The notes: generated from the letters alone by a model not told the origin. Shown: positions 1 through 8,162, counted from the first letter of the stretch. The stretch: DNA of 64,000 nucleotides from Ottowia thiooxydans DSM 14619 (GCF_000422885.1 NZ_AUGX01000001.1:621238-685237); one strand, 5' to 3'. Numbers and translations: made by a program.

Positions 1-125
1 CATGCATCAACCGACAATTTTTGAACGAACACGGGGCCTTGTTCCTTGATTCACAGGGCATCCGGCGGCTTTCACGTTTTCCGTAAAGGCCGCCCAACGA
101 TCTCATATTTATTGAAGGAGATAGC

Positions 126-1109
126 GTGAAGTCAAACGTTTTTTCGGTCATTCTTTGCAGCGCCGGGTTGTTGTGCGCAACGCCTTCGGTCACGTGGGCA
201 CAAGTGGTCAGCACAAGCAAACCGGTACGCTTCATCGTGCCGTTCGCGGCTGGCGGAGCGCAAGATGCCATAGGTCGATACTTTGCCCACAAGCTGACCA
301 CCCGTGCAGGAATGACCGTTGTGGTGGAGAACAAAGGCGGAGCGGGTGGCGTGATTGCGGCAGACCAAGTGGCGAAATCCACGCCGGACGGCACCACTCT
401 ACTGATTGCCACGGGCAGTCCCATCACTATCGCGCCTCACCTGCAACCCAAACTGCCCTACGACCCAAAACGCGACTTCGTGCCCCTGGCGATCCTGGCC
501 GACACGCCCATGACGTTGGCAGTGCGCAGCCAGAGCCGCTACACCACCATGGCTGAACTGATCCGCGACGCGAAGACCCGCTCAGCGCCGCTGAGCTTCG
601 CATCCAACGGGACAGGCACGATTTCGCATTTGGTCGGCGAGCTGTTTGCCCAGCGTGTGGGCGTTCCGATCCTGCCCGTTCCGTACCGGGGTGCCGGCCC
701 GGCCATGACCGATCTGATGGGCGGGCAAGTCGAAGTGATGGTGGCGAGTTCGGCATCCATTGATCCCGCCGTGAAGATGGGCACAGCGCGCGTATTGGGG
801 AGCTTCACTGCCAAGCGCCTACCCACGCTGGGTGGAGCGCCGACGGTGAACGAAAGCGCCGGTATGAGCGGGCTGGAGGTGCCCGTGTGGGTTGGCGTGA
901 TGGCTCCGGCCAAGACACCCGCAGCCCGTATCGCTCATTTGACCCAAGAGCTCCAGGCCATCTGCAAGTTGCCGGAGACACAGGAAATGTTTCTCGGCCT
1001 GGGCGCCCTCCCCTCCTGCGGCGGGCCGGCGGATCTGGAGAAAGTAGTAGCGGAGGACTTCGATCGATGGAGCCGCGTGATTCGCCAAAGCAACATCAAA
1101 GTGAACTGA
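126..1109 (+). CDS. Bug-family (TctC-like) periplasmic solute-binding receptor
   Basis: The start is a GTG preceded by a good ribosome binding site (GAAGGAG). The 327-residue product has a Sec signal peptide whose likely cleavage is near TWAQ (residues 23-26). The mature part shows the Bug-family pattern PVRFIVPFAAGG near residue 33, then VVVENKGGAGG and TPDGTTLL, and a central VPYRGAGPAMTDLMGG segment. Bug proteins bind small carboxylates or amino acids in the periplasm; they belong to the tripartite tricarboxylate transporter receptor family, but no TctA or TctB membrane partner lies in the window. The gene is first of a run on the same strand (opine-dehydrogenase-like, C-S lyase, ornithine-cyclodeaminase-like), so I infer that it captures the substrate of that pathway. 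The ligand is unknown. Confidence 0.93.
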   Translation: MKSNVFSVILCSAGLLCATPSVTWAQVVSTSKPVRFIVPFAAGGAQDAIGRYFAHKLTTRAGMTVVVENKGGAGGVIAADQVAKSTPDGTTLLIATGSPITIAPHLQPKLPYDPKRDFVPLAILADTPMTLAVRSQSRYTTMAELIRDAKTRSAPLSFASNGTGTISHLVGELFAQRVGVPILPVPYRGAGPAMTDLMGGQVEVMVASSASIDPAVKMGTARVLGSFTAKRLPTLGGAPTVNESAGMSGLEVPVWVGVMAPAKTPAARIAHLTQELQAICKLPETQEMFLGLGALPSCGGPADLEKVVAEDFDRWSRVIRQSNIKVN

Positions 1110-1120
1110 AAGGGAACGCC

Positions 1121-2182
1121 ATGAATATTGGAATCGTAGGCTCGGGCGCCGTGGCGTTGGCATCAGCCGCCTGGCTCGCTCACGGCGGACACAAGGTGAA
1201 CGTGTGGTCGCCCACGGGCCACAATGCGGATGCATTGCGCGACGAACCTCTGAGCGCCTCCGGCGTGCTGACGACCCAGGTGCGGGTGGGGGTTGTGGAC
1301 AACGCCGCCGCTTTGACTGAGGCCGCTGATGTGCTGTTGATCGCCGTGATCGTCAACGCCCATCGGCGCGTCATGGATGCACTCCTTCCTCATCTGCGCG
1401 ATGGCCAGACCATCATCATCAGCTCCATGAGTTCGTTGTCCGCGCTGTACTTGGCAGAGCAGGCACGTCAGCTTGGGCACGACATCACTGTGGCTAGTTG
1501 GGGCACCACCGTATTGACGGCACGCAGGCAGAGCGACACCCATGTGAAGATCATGACGTGCAGGGTTGCGCTGGGAGTCTCCGCCATTCCATGCAGGCGC
1601 ACAGAAGCCGTGGTGAGCCTATGCAACACACTCTTTGGCGAAAGGTTCACAGCACAAGACAATGCGCTGGCCAGTGCATTGACCAACATCAACCCTGTGG
1701 CGCACGGACCGTTGGCGCTCTACAACTGGACGCGCATAGAACGCGCCGAGCACTGGCCGCAGTACCACTACATGACCTCCATGGTGTCTGGCGCTATCAA
1801 AAAGCTGGACGCCGAGCGGATAGCCCTGGCCGACGCATTTGGCACCCGGGTACGCACGATCGAACAGCACTTCGCCCAATCGTTCTCCACTTCGGCTGAA
1901 AACTTGAGTGGAATTGCCGACGAGCTCCACGCCACGCGTGGTGGTCCGCCCGGACCGACCGACGTGGCGACGCGCTTCCTTGCTGAGGACGTTCCGTTCG
2001 GGCTGATCTTCAACGTGGCGCTGGGCCGCATCGCTGGCGTGGATATGACCGCCACGCAGGCGGTCATCGGCAACGCTGCCTTGATCACCGACCGGGACTT
2101 CACGGCAGAGAACGACTTGCTCGAACCACTGATGCTGGCCGGAGAAACCGTGACGGGCTTGCTGGCGCGGGTGAACCACTAA
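1121..2182 (+). CDS. NAD(P)-dependent octopine/nopaline dehydrogenase family protein
   Basis: The 353-residue product begins with a Rossmann signature, MNIGIVGSGAVALASAAWLA, and its C-terminal half has a helical region with the conserved NPVAHGP segment (near residue 190) found in octopine/nopaline dehydrogenases. Family members reversibly couple an amino acid and a 2-oxo acid through a secondary amine, or oxidise such opines back to the two acids. The ATG at 1121 is 11 bases after the stop of the receptor gene and follows AAAGGGAA, a usable ribosome binding site; a longer in-frame reading upstream would overlap the receptor and is not needed. Lying between a receptor and amino-acid enzymes, an oxidative (catabolic) role is more likely than synthesis, but this is inference. 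The exact substrate cannot be read from sequence. Confidence 0.85.
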   Translation: MNIGIVGSGAVALASAAWLAHGGHKVNVWSPTGHNADALRDEPLSASGVLTTQVRVGVVDNAAALTEAADVLLIAVIVNAHRRVMDALLPHLRDGQTIIISSMSSLSALYLAEQARQLGHDITVASWGTTVLTARRQSDTHVKIMTCRVALGVSAIPCRRTEAVVSLCNTLFGERFTAQDNALASALTNINPVAHGPLALYNWTRIERAEHWPQYHYMTSMVSGAIKKLDAERIALADAFGTRVRTIEQHFAQSFSTSAENLSGIADELHATRGGPPGPTDVATRFLAEDVPFGLIFNVALGRIAGVDMTATQAVIGNAALITDRDFTAENDLLEPLMLAGETVTGLLARVNH

Positions 2183-2303
2183 GAAATCTGACGCGCGAGA
2201 AAAGGAACGGGTTGTAACGCACGAACCGTTGGGCACTCATCCCCGCTTTTTTTTGGAAGACGAGCTAGAAAAGACGTTTTCCGCAATCACCAAAGGTATC
2301 TCT

Positions 2304-3560
2304 GTGGAATCCAATTTCAACATCGACACGCGCCTGCTGCACGCTGGCAGGAACCCGGCCAGCCACGGTGGCCTGGTCAACACGCCGGTTTGCAGGGGAT
2401 CGACCATCGTCGCACCCACACTTCAGGAATGGGAAGCCCGCAAGACACCCGGCAATCCCTACGCTTCTTACGGCCGCTTTGGTTCGGCCACCACGCTAGC
2501 GCTGCAGGACATGATGGCCGAGCTGGAGGGTGGTCATCGCTCTTTGGTCTTTCCCTCGGGTCTGGCCGCGTGTACCCATGCCCTCTTGGCGTTCGTGCGT
2601 TCTGGTGACCACGTGCTGATGACCGACAGCGTCTATGGCCCGACACGCTCATTTGCGGAAGACGTGCTTTCCCGTCTGGGTGTGGAAGTGGAGTTCTACG
2701 ATCCCACCATCGGTGCCGGCATCCGCCAGCAGATGCGGAAAAATACCAGACTGGTCTTCGTAGAGTCCCCAGGTTCAGCGACCTTTGACATCCAGGATAT
2801 TCCTGCCATCTCCGCCCAAGCCCACGAACATGGGGCCTTTGTCGTTATGGACAACACCTGGGCCAGTCCGTTGTTCTTCAAGGCCTTCGAGCACGGAGTG
2901 GATGTGTCCATTCAAGCTGCGACGAAATACCTCGTCGGGCACTCTGATGCCTTGATGGGGGTGGCCACCGCCAATGAGCGCGCTTGGCCACTACTCAAGG
3001 CCGGCGCACACGATTTCGGACAAACCACCAGCCCCGACGACATCTTCCTGGTGCTACGTGGCCTGCGAACTCTTTCGTTGCGCATGCAACGGCATTGGGA
3101 GAGTGGCGTGCGCCTTGCGAAGTTTCTTCAACAGCATTCCATGGTGGAGCGGGTGCTTCACCCCGCCTTGCCTGAAGACCCCGGGCATGCGCTATGGAAG
3201 CGCGATTTCCAAGGGGCCAGCGGCCTGTTCGCATTCGTCTTGCTGCCTCTCACCCGCGCGCAGACCATCGCTTTCTTCAACTCGTTGAAGCTGTTTGGAA
3301 TTGGCCTTTCGTGGGGCGGATTTGAGAGCCTGGCCTTACCCATGGACGCTCCAAAGCGCGCAGTCGCGCCCTGGACAAGTCAGGGTCAGTTGGTTCGGGT
3401 ACATGTGGGCCTGGAAGACTACATCGATCTCGAAGCCGACATGGCCCAGGCGCTGGAGGCCGCAGCGAAAGCCGCGGCTCGAAAGCCCGGCACGAGCTCC
3501 GATGTGTCAGCAGTTCCCCCGCAGCACAGTGCTGTGCACCTGATGGAAAACGTGCTCTGA
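2304..3560 (+). CDS. Cys/Met-metabolism PLP enzyme, cystathionine beta-lyase (MetC) type
   Basis: This is a fold-type I PLP enzyme of the Cys/Met metabolism family. It opens with the typical NFNIDTRLLHAGR, has YGRFGSATTLALQ and the SGLAACTHAL cofactor-binding loop, VMDNTWASPLFF, and the Schiff-base lysine in AATKYLVGHSD (about K208). The final LVRVHVGLEDYIDLEADM is the usual C-terminus. I choose the GTG at 2304, because AAAGG lies just upstream and homologues start near this point; a TTG at 2229 would add 25 unlikely residues. Members cleave the C-S bond of cystathionine, lanthionine or cystine, or do gamma-elimination; position in an opine-like cluster suggests a specialised thioether or amino-acid substrate rather than methionine synthesis. 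The 418-residue length is slightly above the usual 390-400 because of a low-complexity C-terminal tail. Confidence 0.85.
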   Translation: MESNFNIDTRLLHAGRNPASHGGLVNTPVCRGSTIVAPTLQEWEARKTPGNPYASYGRFGSATTLALQDMMAELEGGHRSLVFPSGLAACTHALLAFVRSGDHVLMTDSVYGPTRSFAEDVLSRLGVEVEFYDPTIGAGIRQQMRKNTRLVFVESPGSATFDIQDIPAISAQAHEHGAFVVMDNTWASPLFFKAFEHGVDVSIQAATKYLVGHSDALMGVATANERAWPLLKAGAHDFGQTTSPDDIFLVLRGLRTLSLRMQRHWESGVRLAKFLQQHSMVERVLHPALPEDPGHALWKRDFQGASGLFAFVLLPLTRAQTIAFFNSLKLFGIGLSWGGFESLALPMDAPKRAVAPWTSQGQLVRVHVGLEDYIDLEADMAQALEAAAKAAARKPGTSSDVSAVPPQHSAVHLMENVL

Positions 3561-3567
3561 GCTGACG

Positions 3568-4530
3568 ATGCAAGACTTGCTCTACCTGAATGACGCGGCG
3601 ATCCGGCAATGCGGCATCTCTATCAACGAAGTGGCCGAAGCGATTCGGCAAGCCTTCGTTGATAAGCACACGCACCAAGCCATCACCGAACGACCGCTGT
3701 ATATGAAGGCCAGCGCCGAGCTGGATTTCAAAGCCAAGGGAGGCGTACTCGCCAGGCAAGGATTCGTGGCCGTCAAATGGTATGGCTTCGCAGCTGGCAA
3801 CGCAGCGTTGAATCTTCCCAACTTCATCCCGATGATTCTGGTCAACCGCCTGCCCACCGGCGAGCCTGCGGCCATCATGGATGGGCACTGGATATCGGGC
3901 GTGCGTACGGCCGGGCTTTCTGCCGCTGCTGCTGCCGTGCTGGCGGACCCAGAGTCGGCGTCGGCAGGCTTCATTGCCGCAGGTTTCCAAGCCCGTTCCC
4001 ACCTGGACGCCCTGCTGGCCCGCTTTCCACTCAAGCGGGTTACCGCTTACAGCCTGAACGGAAAAGGTGCTTCCAGTTTTGTAGAGTATGCACAGTCTCT
4101 GGGTCTGCAAGCTCGGGTGGCTGAGCAAGCGCGAGACGCTGTGGCGGACCATCAGATCGTTATCACCAGCACGCCTAGACTTTCCTCCCACACTTCGTTC
4201 CTCGATATTGACTGGTTGTCCCCAGGGTCATTCGTGTCTATGGTCGATGGCGGACGTGCATGGAATGCTGCCGGCTTCGACCAACTGGACATGGTCGTAA
4301 CCGACGATCTGGATCCTGTCTCCCAGATGGCCCTGGAAGACCTGCACTACAAAGGCAGCTTTGCTGGGGAGCTCGCAGAGGTTCTTGCACAGCCTGAGTT
4401 TGGTGCGTCTTCCGCAAGCGCCCGGCGTGCGCTCGTCTTTGCAGGCTCGGGCCTGGCGGACGCGGCGGTTTCAGCGCTGGTGTTTCAACGAGCTGTGCAG
4501 TTAGGCCTGGGGACGACCCTGGCGCGTTAG
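3568..4530 (+). CDS. Ornithine cyclodeaminase / mu-crystallin family protein
   Basis: The 320-residue product has the family hallmarks: VAVKWYGFAAGN with the catalytic-site lysine near residue 70, the ISGVRTAGLSAAAAAVL substrate and cofactor stretch near residue 110, and an NAD-binding region AGFIAAGFQARSHL near residue 133. In most relatives the glycine loop is GxGxQA; here it reads AAGFQA, so the first glycine is replaced by alanine. The family includes ornithine cyclodeaminase, alanine dehydrogenase, ketimine reductases and SbnB-like opine hydrolases. It starts 7 bases after the previous stop, so the four genes from 126 are probably one transcript. In that setting a ketimine-reductase or opine-cleaving role is attractive, but it is not proven. 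Confidence 0.85.
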   Translation: MQDLLYLNDAAIRQCGISINEVAEAIRQAFVDKHTHQAITERPLYMKASAELDFKAKGGVLARQGFVAVKWYGFAAGNAALNLPNFIPMILVNRLPTGEPAAIMDGHWISGVRTAGLSAAAAAVLADPESASAGFIAAGFQARSHLDALLARFPLKRVTAYSLNGKGASSFVEYAQSLGLQARVAEQARDAVADHQIVITSTPRLSSHTSFLDIDWLSPGSFVSMVDGGRAWNAAGFDQLDMVVTDDLDPVSQMALEDLHYKGSFAGELAEVLAQPEFGASSASARRALVFAGSGLADAAVSALVFQRAVQLGLGTTLAR

Positions 4531-4640
4531 CCGCACGCACGGTTAGTGGCGCACTCCTTTCAAGCCGTATCCAGCGCTCTGCATCCCTCTAAGTAAAAGC
4601 AGGCGCCATTGGATGGAAATTACAATTTCCTATAGATTAA

Positions 4641-4655
4641 TAGAATAATTTTCTA
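4641..4655. promoter_or_regulatory. Candidate Lrp/AsnC box
   Basis: TAGAATAATTTTCTA agrees with the published E. coli Lrp consensus YAGHAWATTWTDCTR at 14 of 15 positions. It lies about 125 bases before the start of the second Bug receptor gene, in a strikingly AT-rich leader. A perfect inverted repeat, GGAAATT-AC-AATTTCC, sits just upstream at 4615-4630. An Lrp/AsnC regulator gene follows this transcription unit at 6854, so autoregulation of the unit by that protein is the simple reading. The rest of 4531-4778 shows nothing else recognisable. Confidence 0.5.
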
Positions 4656-4778
4656 CGTTATTCGAAAAACAGACAATCATCGAAAAGATTTATTCGGATG
4701 CCGTTGGTAGACTTGATTGCAGATCCCCTCGAATTTTCAACACGTCTTTCCAACCACCCTATTTCATTGGAGCTTTTT

Positions 4779-5753
4779 ATGAAGTCGCGCGCCTTTCTGA
4801 TCTCGTTGTTGTCCTTGGCGGCACTTTCCAGTCTGCCTGCGCAGGCCCAGTCCTCCTTTCCTAACCGCCCTGTCAAACTGGTGATTCCTTTCCCTCCTGG
4901 TGGTTCGACGGACATCATCGGCCGGGCGCTCGCCCAGCAGCTGTCTGACCTCTGGGGCAAGCAGGTGGTGGTGGACAACCGCCCAGGCGCGGGCGGCAGC
5001 ATCGGCGCCGACTTCGTCGCCAAATCACCGGCGGACGGCTACACCCTGCTACTGGGCCACACCGGCACGATGTCGGTCAATCCACTGCTGTACCCCAAGC
5101 TTCCTTACGACCCGGTGAAGAGCTTCGAGCCTATTTCGCTCGTGACGCTCTTGCCTCTGCTGTTCGTGGCCAATGCCTCTTTGGAGCCTAAGAATGTGGG
5201 CGAACTGATCAGCTACACGCAGGCCAACCCGGGCAAGCTGAACTACGGCTCCGCCGGCAACGGCAGTGCCAACCATCTCGCGATGGAATATTTCAAGCTG
5301 CTGACGAAGACCAACATCGTGCACGTGCCCTACAAAGGTACGGGTCCCGCGGTGACGGATTTGTTGAGCAACCAGGTGTCGCTGGTGATGGTGGGTGCGG
5401 CCACCGTGTTGCCGCACATCCAGACCGGTCGCTTGAAAGTATTGGCCGTGGCCAGCCCTAAGCGCCTTGAAGTTTTACCTGACACACCAACCATGGCCGA
5501 ATCCGGCTTGCGCAACTTCGACCCTTCCCCTTGGTTTGGCATCCTCGCGCCCGCAGGCACTCCGCCCGAGCTGGTGACCAAGATCAATGCCGACATCGTG
5601 AAAGTGATGGGCACTGAGCGGAGCCGCAAAGCGCTGGCTTCCGAAGGCGCCATCATTACCACCAACACGCCACAACAATTTGGCGAGCTGATCAAAGCGG
5701 ACCTGGTGCGCTGGTCCAAGGTGGTCAAAGACAGCGGGATGAAAGTCGAATGA
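4779..5753 (+). CDS. Bug-family (TctC-like) periplasmic solute-binding receptor
   Basis: This is a second Bug receptor of 324 residues. I choose the ATG at 4779 because it gives a classical signal peptide (MKSRAFLISLLSLAALSSLP, cleavage after QAQ near residue 24) and follows TTGGAGC; earlier in-frame starts would bury the signal. Mature-protein motifs are RPVKLVIPFPPGGSTDIIGR, VVVDNRPGAGG, SPADGYTLL, and HVPYKGTGPAVTDLL. It overlaps the next gene by the four bases ATGA, so translation of receptor and URO-D-like enzyme is coupled and they should act on the same compound or its product. No TctAB permease is nearby. The ligand is unknown. Confidence 0.93.
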   Translation: MKSRAFLISLLSLAALSSLPAQAQSSFPNRPVKLVIPFPPGGSTDIIGRALAQQLSDLWGKQVVVDNRPGAGGSIGADFVAKSPADGYTLLLGHTGTMSVNPLLYPKLPYDPVKSFEPISLVTLLPLLFVANASLEPKNVGELISYTQANPGKLNYGSAGNGSANHLAMEYFKLLTKTNIVHVPYKGTGPAVTDLLSNQVSLVMVGAATVLPHIQTGRLKVLAVASPKRLEVLPDTPTMAESGLRNFDPSPWFGILAPAGTPPELVTKINADIVKVMGTERSRKALASEGAIITTNTPQQFGELIKADLVRWSKVVKDSGMKVE

Positions 5754-6769
5754 CGCGCGCTGCCAATTCCGTGCGCATGCAAGACGCGCGGCGCACCCGT
5801 GTGGAGGCTGCGGTGCAAGGCGGTACGCCAGACCGCGTTCCGGTTAGCGCCTGGGGCCATTTCTATCCACAGGAAATTTCGGCGCGCTCGCTGGCCGACA
5901 CCATGGTCGATTTCTTCGAGCGCCACGATTGGGATTACCTCAAGGTACATGCGCGTGCCAGCTACCACGTGGAAGGTTGGGGCTTTGATTACGAAGCCTC
6001 AACTGACCCAGCGCTGCTGCACAAATGCACCACGATGCCCATCAAATCCAGCGCCGACTGGGGCAAGCTGAAACCGTTGACGCTTGATACGCCCGCGCTG
6101 CATGAGCAGATCGAAGCCATTCGCTACATCCGCGAGCGCGTGGGCACCACGGTTCCGCTCATCATGACGGTGTTTTCTCCTTTGGATGTCGCAGACAAGC
6201 TGGTCGACCGTGATGGCGCGCTACTGCGTGCGCACATCGAAGAGAACCCACAAGCGGTGGAAAGCGCAATGGCCGCCATCGGTGACACATTCACCCGCTT
6301 TGTCGAGCAGTTGGTGGGCGAAGGCGTAGATGGCATCTATTTTTCCACCAAATGGGCCAATGACGGGCGCCTGACGGCCGAGCAATACGCGCGTTTTGTA
6401 CGGCCGTTCGACCTCCAGGTGCTCGAAGCGGCGAAGCCAATGTGGTGCAACATGCTCCACCTTTGCGAAGACTCTATCCGTCTGGATGCGATGGCCGATT
6501 ACCCCGTAGAAGTCTTCCACTGGGACCGCAGCGCCGGGCATAACCCCACATTGGCTGCAGGCCATGCGGAGTTAGGCAAAGCGGTGGGCGGCGGCGTAGA
6601 TGCAAAAACTCTGCGCGTGGGCACACCAGACGAGGTCACGACGATGGCACGTTCTGCCATTGCTGAAACGGGGGGCAAGTCTTTGCTGCTCGGGCCAGGG
6701 TGCTCGGTCCAGGTGGCCAGCACCTCCTCTGCGAATCTTGACGCCTTGCGCGCTGCAGTGGAGATCTGA
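5750..6769 (+). CDS. URO-D superfamily protein with zinc methyltransferase signature
   Basis: The 339-residue product belongs to the uroporphyrinogen decarboxylase fold, starting with the region TPDRVPVSAWGHFY near residue 25. It is not a good HemE: it carries the H-x-C...C zinc-ligand pattern of corrinoid or thiol methyltransferases such as MtaA, MtbA and CmuA, as HLC at about H237/C239 and GPGC at about C318, followed by the family-like SANLDAL. Upstream D-rich strands (FHWDRSAG near 253) fit the same fold. It is translationally coupled to a Bug receptor and followed by an Lrp-type regulator, which points to methyl transfer or demethylation of an imported small molecule. No corrinoid protein or methylene-THF enzyme is seen in the window, so the methyl acceptor is unknown. 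Haem synthesis seems unlikely. Confidence 0.75.
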   Translation: MTRAANSVRMQDARRTRVEAAVQGGTPDRVPVSAWGHFYPQEISARSLADTMVDFFERHDWDYLKVHARASYHVEGWGFDYEASTDPALLHKCTTMPIKSSADWGKLKPLTLDTPALHEQIEAIRYIRERVGTTVPLIMTVFSPLDVADKLVDRDGALLRAHIEENPQAVESAMAAIGDTFTRFVEQLVGEGVDGIYFSTKWANDGRLTAEQYARFVRPFDLQVLEAAKPMWCNMLHLCEDSIRLDAMADYPVEVFHWDRSAGHNPTLAAGHAELGKAVGGGVDAKTLRVGTPDEVTTMARSAIAETGGKSLLLGPGCSVQVASTSSANLDALRAAVEI

Positions 6770-6827
6770 GAGCCTGTTCAAAGTCTCTCCTCGCAGTTCC
6801 ATCGCGCAGAGACGTTGAACAAGCTCT
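6769..6827. repeat. Short imperfect inverted-repeat element
   Basis: A 20-base arm, AGAGCCTGTTCAAAGTCTCT, at 6769-6788 is matched at 18 of 20 positions by its inverse complement at 6808-6827, leaving a 19-base loop. The left arm begins on the last base of the URO-D-like stop codon. There is no T-tract, so it is not a standard terminator. The left arm recurs exactly at 62505-62525 (21 bases identical). Paired insertion-sequence ends or a miniature element are possible. Confidence 0.6.
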
Positions 6828-6853
6828 AACCAATAAAAAGGGCAGGTAGAGAC

Positions 6854-7324
6854 ATGGGGCACACGCTAGACAATACCGATCGAGCTATCCTGGAGCTGCT
6901 GCAGAAAGACGCCACGCTCTCGGTCAGCGAGATCGGAGAGCGGGTGAACCTGTCTTCCACCCCCTGCTGGCGGCGCATACAGCGTCTGGAACAAGAAGGT
7001 TTCATCCAGCGCCGCGTGGCGCTGCTGGACCCGGAGAAGCTCAACGTTGGGGTGACCGTGTTCGTGGCCATCAAGACCAACCAGCACAACGACAAGTGGT
7101 TCAAGAAATTTGCGGACGTGGTCTCCACCATCCCCCAGATCGTGGAGTTCTATCGCATGAGCGGAGAGAATGACTATCTGCTTCGCGTGGTTGTACCTGA
7201 CATCAAGGGTTACGACGCCGTGTACCGGCGCTTGATCCGGGATATTGAACTGTTTGACGTAAGTTCGAGCTTTGCGATGGAGCAGCTCAAATACACGACG
7301 GCGCTTCCACTGGATTACGCTTGA
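6854..7324 (+). CDS. Lrp/AsnC family transcriptional regulator
   Basis: The 156-residue product has an N-terminal winged helix-turn-helix (about residues 5-60, ending CWRRIQRLEQEGFI, with the typical LDNTDRAILELLQKDA start) and a C-terminal ligand-sensing RAM/AsnC domain with GENDYLLRVVVPDIKGYD. Such proteins form octamer-type assemblies and sense amino acids or related small molecules. It lies 84 bases after the URO-D-like gene on the same strand, past an inverted-repeat element, and an Lrp-type box lies at 4641-4655. I infer that it controls the receptor and URO-D unit and possibly the upstream opine-like operon. The effector cannot be deduced. Confidence 0.93.
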   Translation: MGHTLDNTDRAILELLQKDATLSVSEIGERVNLSSTPCWRRIQRLEQEGFIQRRVALLDPEKLNVGVTVFVAIKTNQHNDKWFKKFADVVSTIPQIVEFYRMSGENDYLLRVVVPDIKGYDAVYRRLIRDIELFDVSSSFAMEQLKYTTALPLDYA

Positions 7325-7412
7325 TGGAGTAAAAAGCGCTGGACTAAATGAGGCGGACACCATGTCGCTCGATGTCCAGACGTCCGAACTCGCGTCCTAG
7401 CTTGCGGCCAAT

Positions 7413-8162
7413 TCATGCAAACCCGCCGTTGGCTCGCACGACCTGCCCATTCACCCAACCCCCATCTGCTCCAACCAGAAACGACACCACCCCAGCAATA
7501 TCCTCAGGCTGCCCCAGGCGCTCCAGCGGCGGGAGCTTGCTGAGTTGGACAATCTGCTCGTCTGACTTGCCTTGAAGAAATAGCTCGGTGGCCACAGGCC
7601 CTGGCGCGACCGCATTCACCGTGATGCTTCTGCCCCGCAGCTCGTTCGCCAGCACGTGCACCAAACCTTCCACACCCGCCTTGGCTGCAATATAGGGGCC
7701 ATACTGCGGAAATGATTTGGCGATCACGCTGGTGGAAAGCGCCACTATGCGGCCCCCCTCTTGCAAATGTTGTGCGGCTTGCCCCAACACCAAAAAAGCG
7801 CCGCGAAGGTTTGTCTGAATGACGCGATCAAAGACGTCAATGCTTTCAGGAGCAATTGGGGCTAAAGGCATGACGCCGGCACTGTGAACGACAGCGCTGA
7901 TGTTCCCAAATGCTTCCAGCGTGCCAGCGTAGAGCCGCTTCACGTCTTCGGCTTTGGCGACATCCGCCTGCAAGGAAATTGCCTCACCACCCGCAGATCG
8001 AATGATCGAGACGACCTCTTCAGCCTTCGCAGCGTTACCTGAATAGTTCACGACGACCTTGAAACCATCAGCGGCCAGCCGAAGGGCAATGGCACGGCCA
8101 ATGCCTCGCGAGGCTCCAGTGACGATGGCTGACCGAATTAAAGAGGTAGGGCTGTGGCTCAT
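7413..8162 (-). CDS. SDR family NAD(P)-dependent oxidoreductase
   Basis: A 249-residue classical short-chain dehydrogenase/reductase. It has the cofactor loop TGASRGIG (residues 15-22), an NVNYS-type stretch (VVVNYSGNAAKAEEV) that suggests NADPH preference, an active-site tyrosine and lysine in YGPYIAAKAG, and a C-terminal GGWVNGQVVRANGGF typical of FabG-like reductases. It is transcribed away from the LysR regulator at 8303, an arrangement in which the regulator usually controls the neighbour. The substrate is unknown; many close relatives are annotated as 3-oxoacyl reductase-like or quinone-responsive SDRs. Confidence 0.9.
   Translation of the reverse strand: MSHSPTSLIRSAIVTGASRGIGRAIALRLAADGFKVVVNYSGNAAKAEEVVSIIRSAGGEAISLQADVAKAEDVKRLYAGTLEAFGNISAVVHSAGVMPLAPIAPESIDVFDRVIQTNLRGAFLVLGQAAQHLQEGGRIVALSTSVIAKSFPQYGPYIAAKAGVEGLVHVLANELRGRSITVNAVAPGPVATELFLQGKSDEQIVQLSKLPPLERLGQPEDIAGVVSFLVGADGGWVNGQVVRANGGFA

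Noticed and set aside
2229-2303. Longer N-terminus (TTG start) for the C-S lyase
   Set aside because: The extra 25 residues are not family-like, and the GTG at 2304 has an AAAGG site.
3277-4191. Minus-strand frame across the lyase and cyclodeaminase genes
   Set aside because: It crosses two well-supported plus-strand genes and shows no domain.
5750-6769. Assignment as HemE (uroporphyrinogen decarboxylase)
   Set aside because: The H-x-C...C ligands and receptor context fit a methyltransferase-type paralogue better than haem synthesis.
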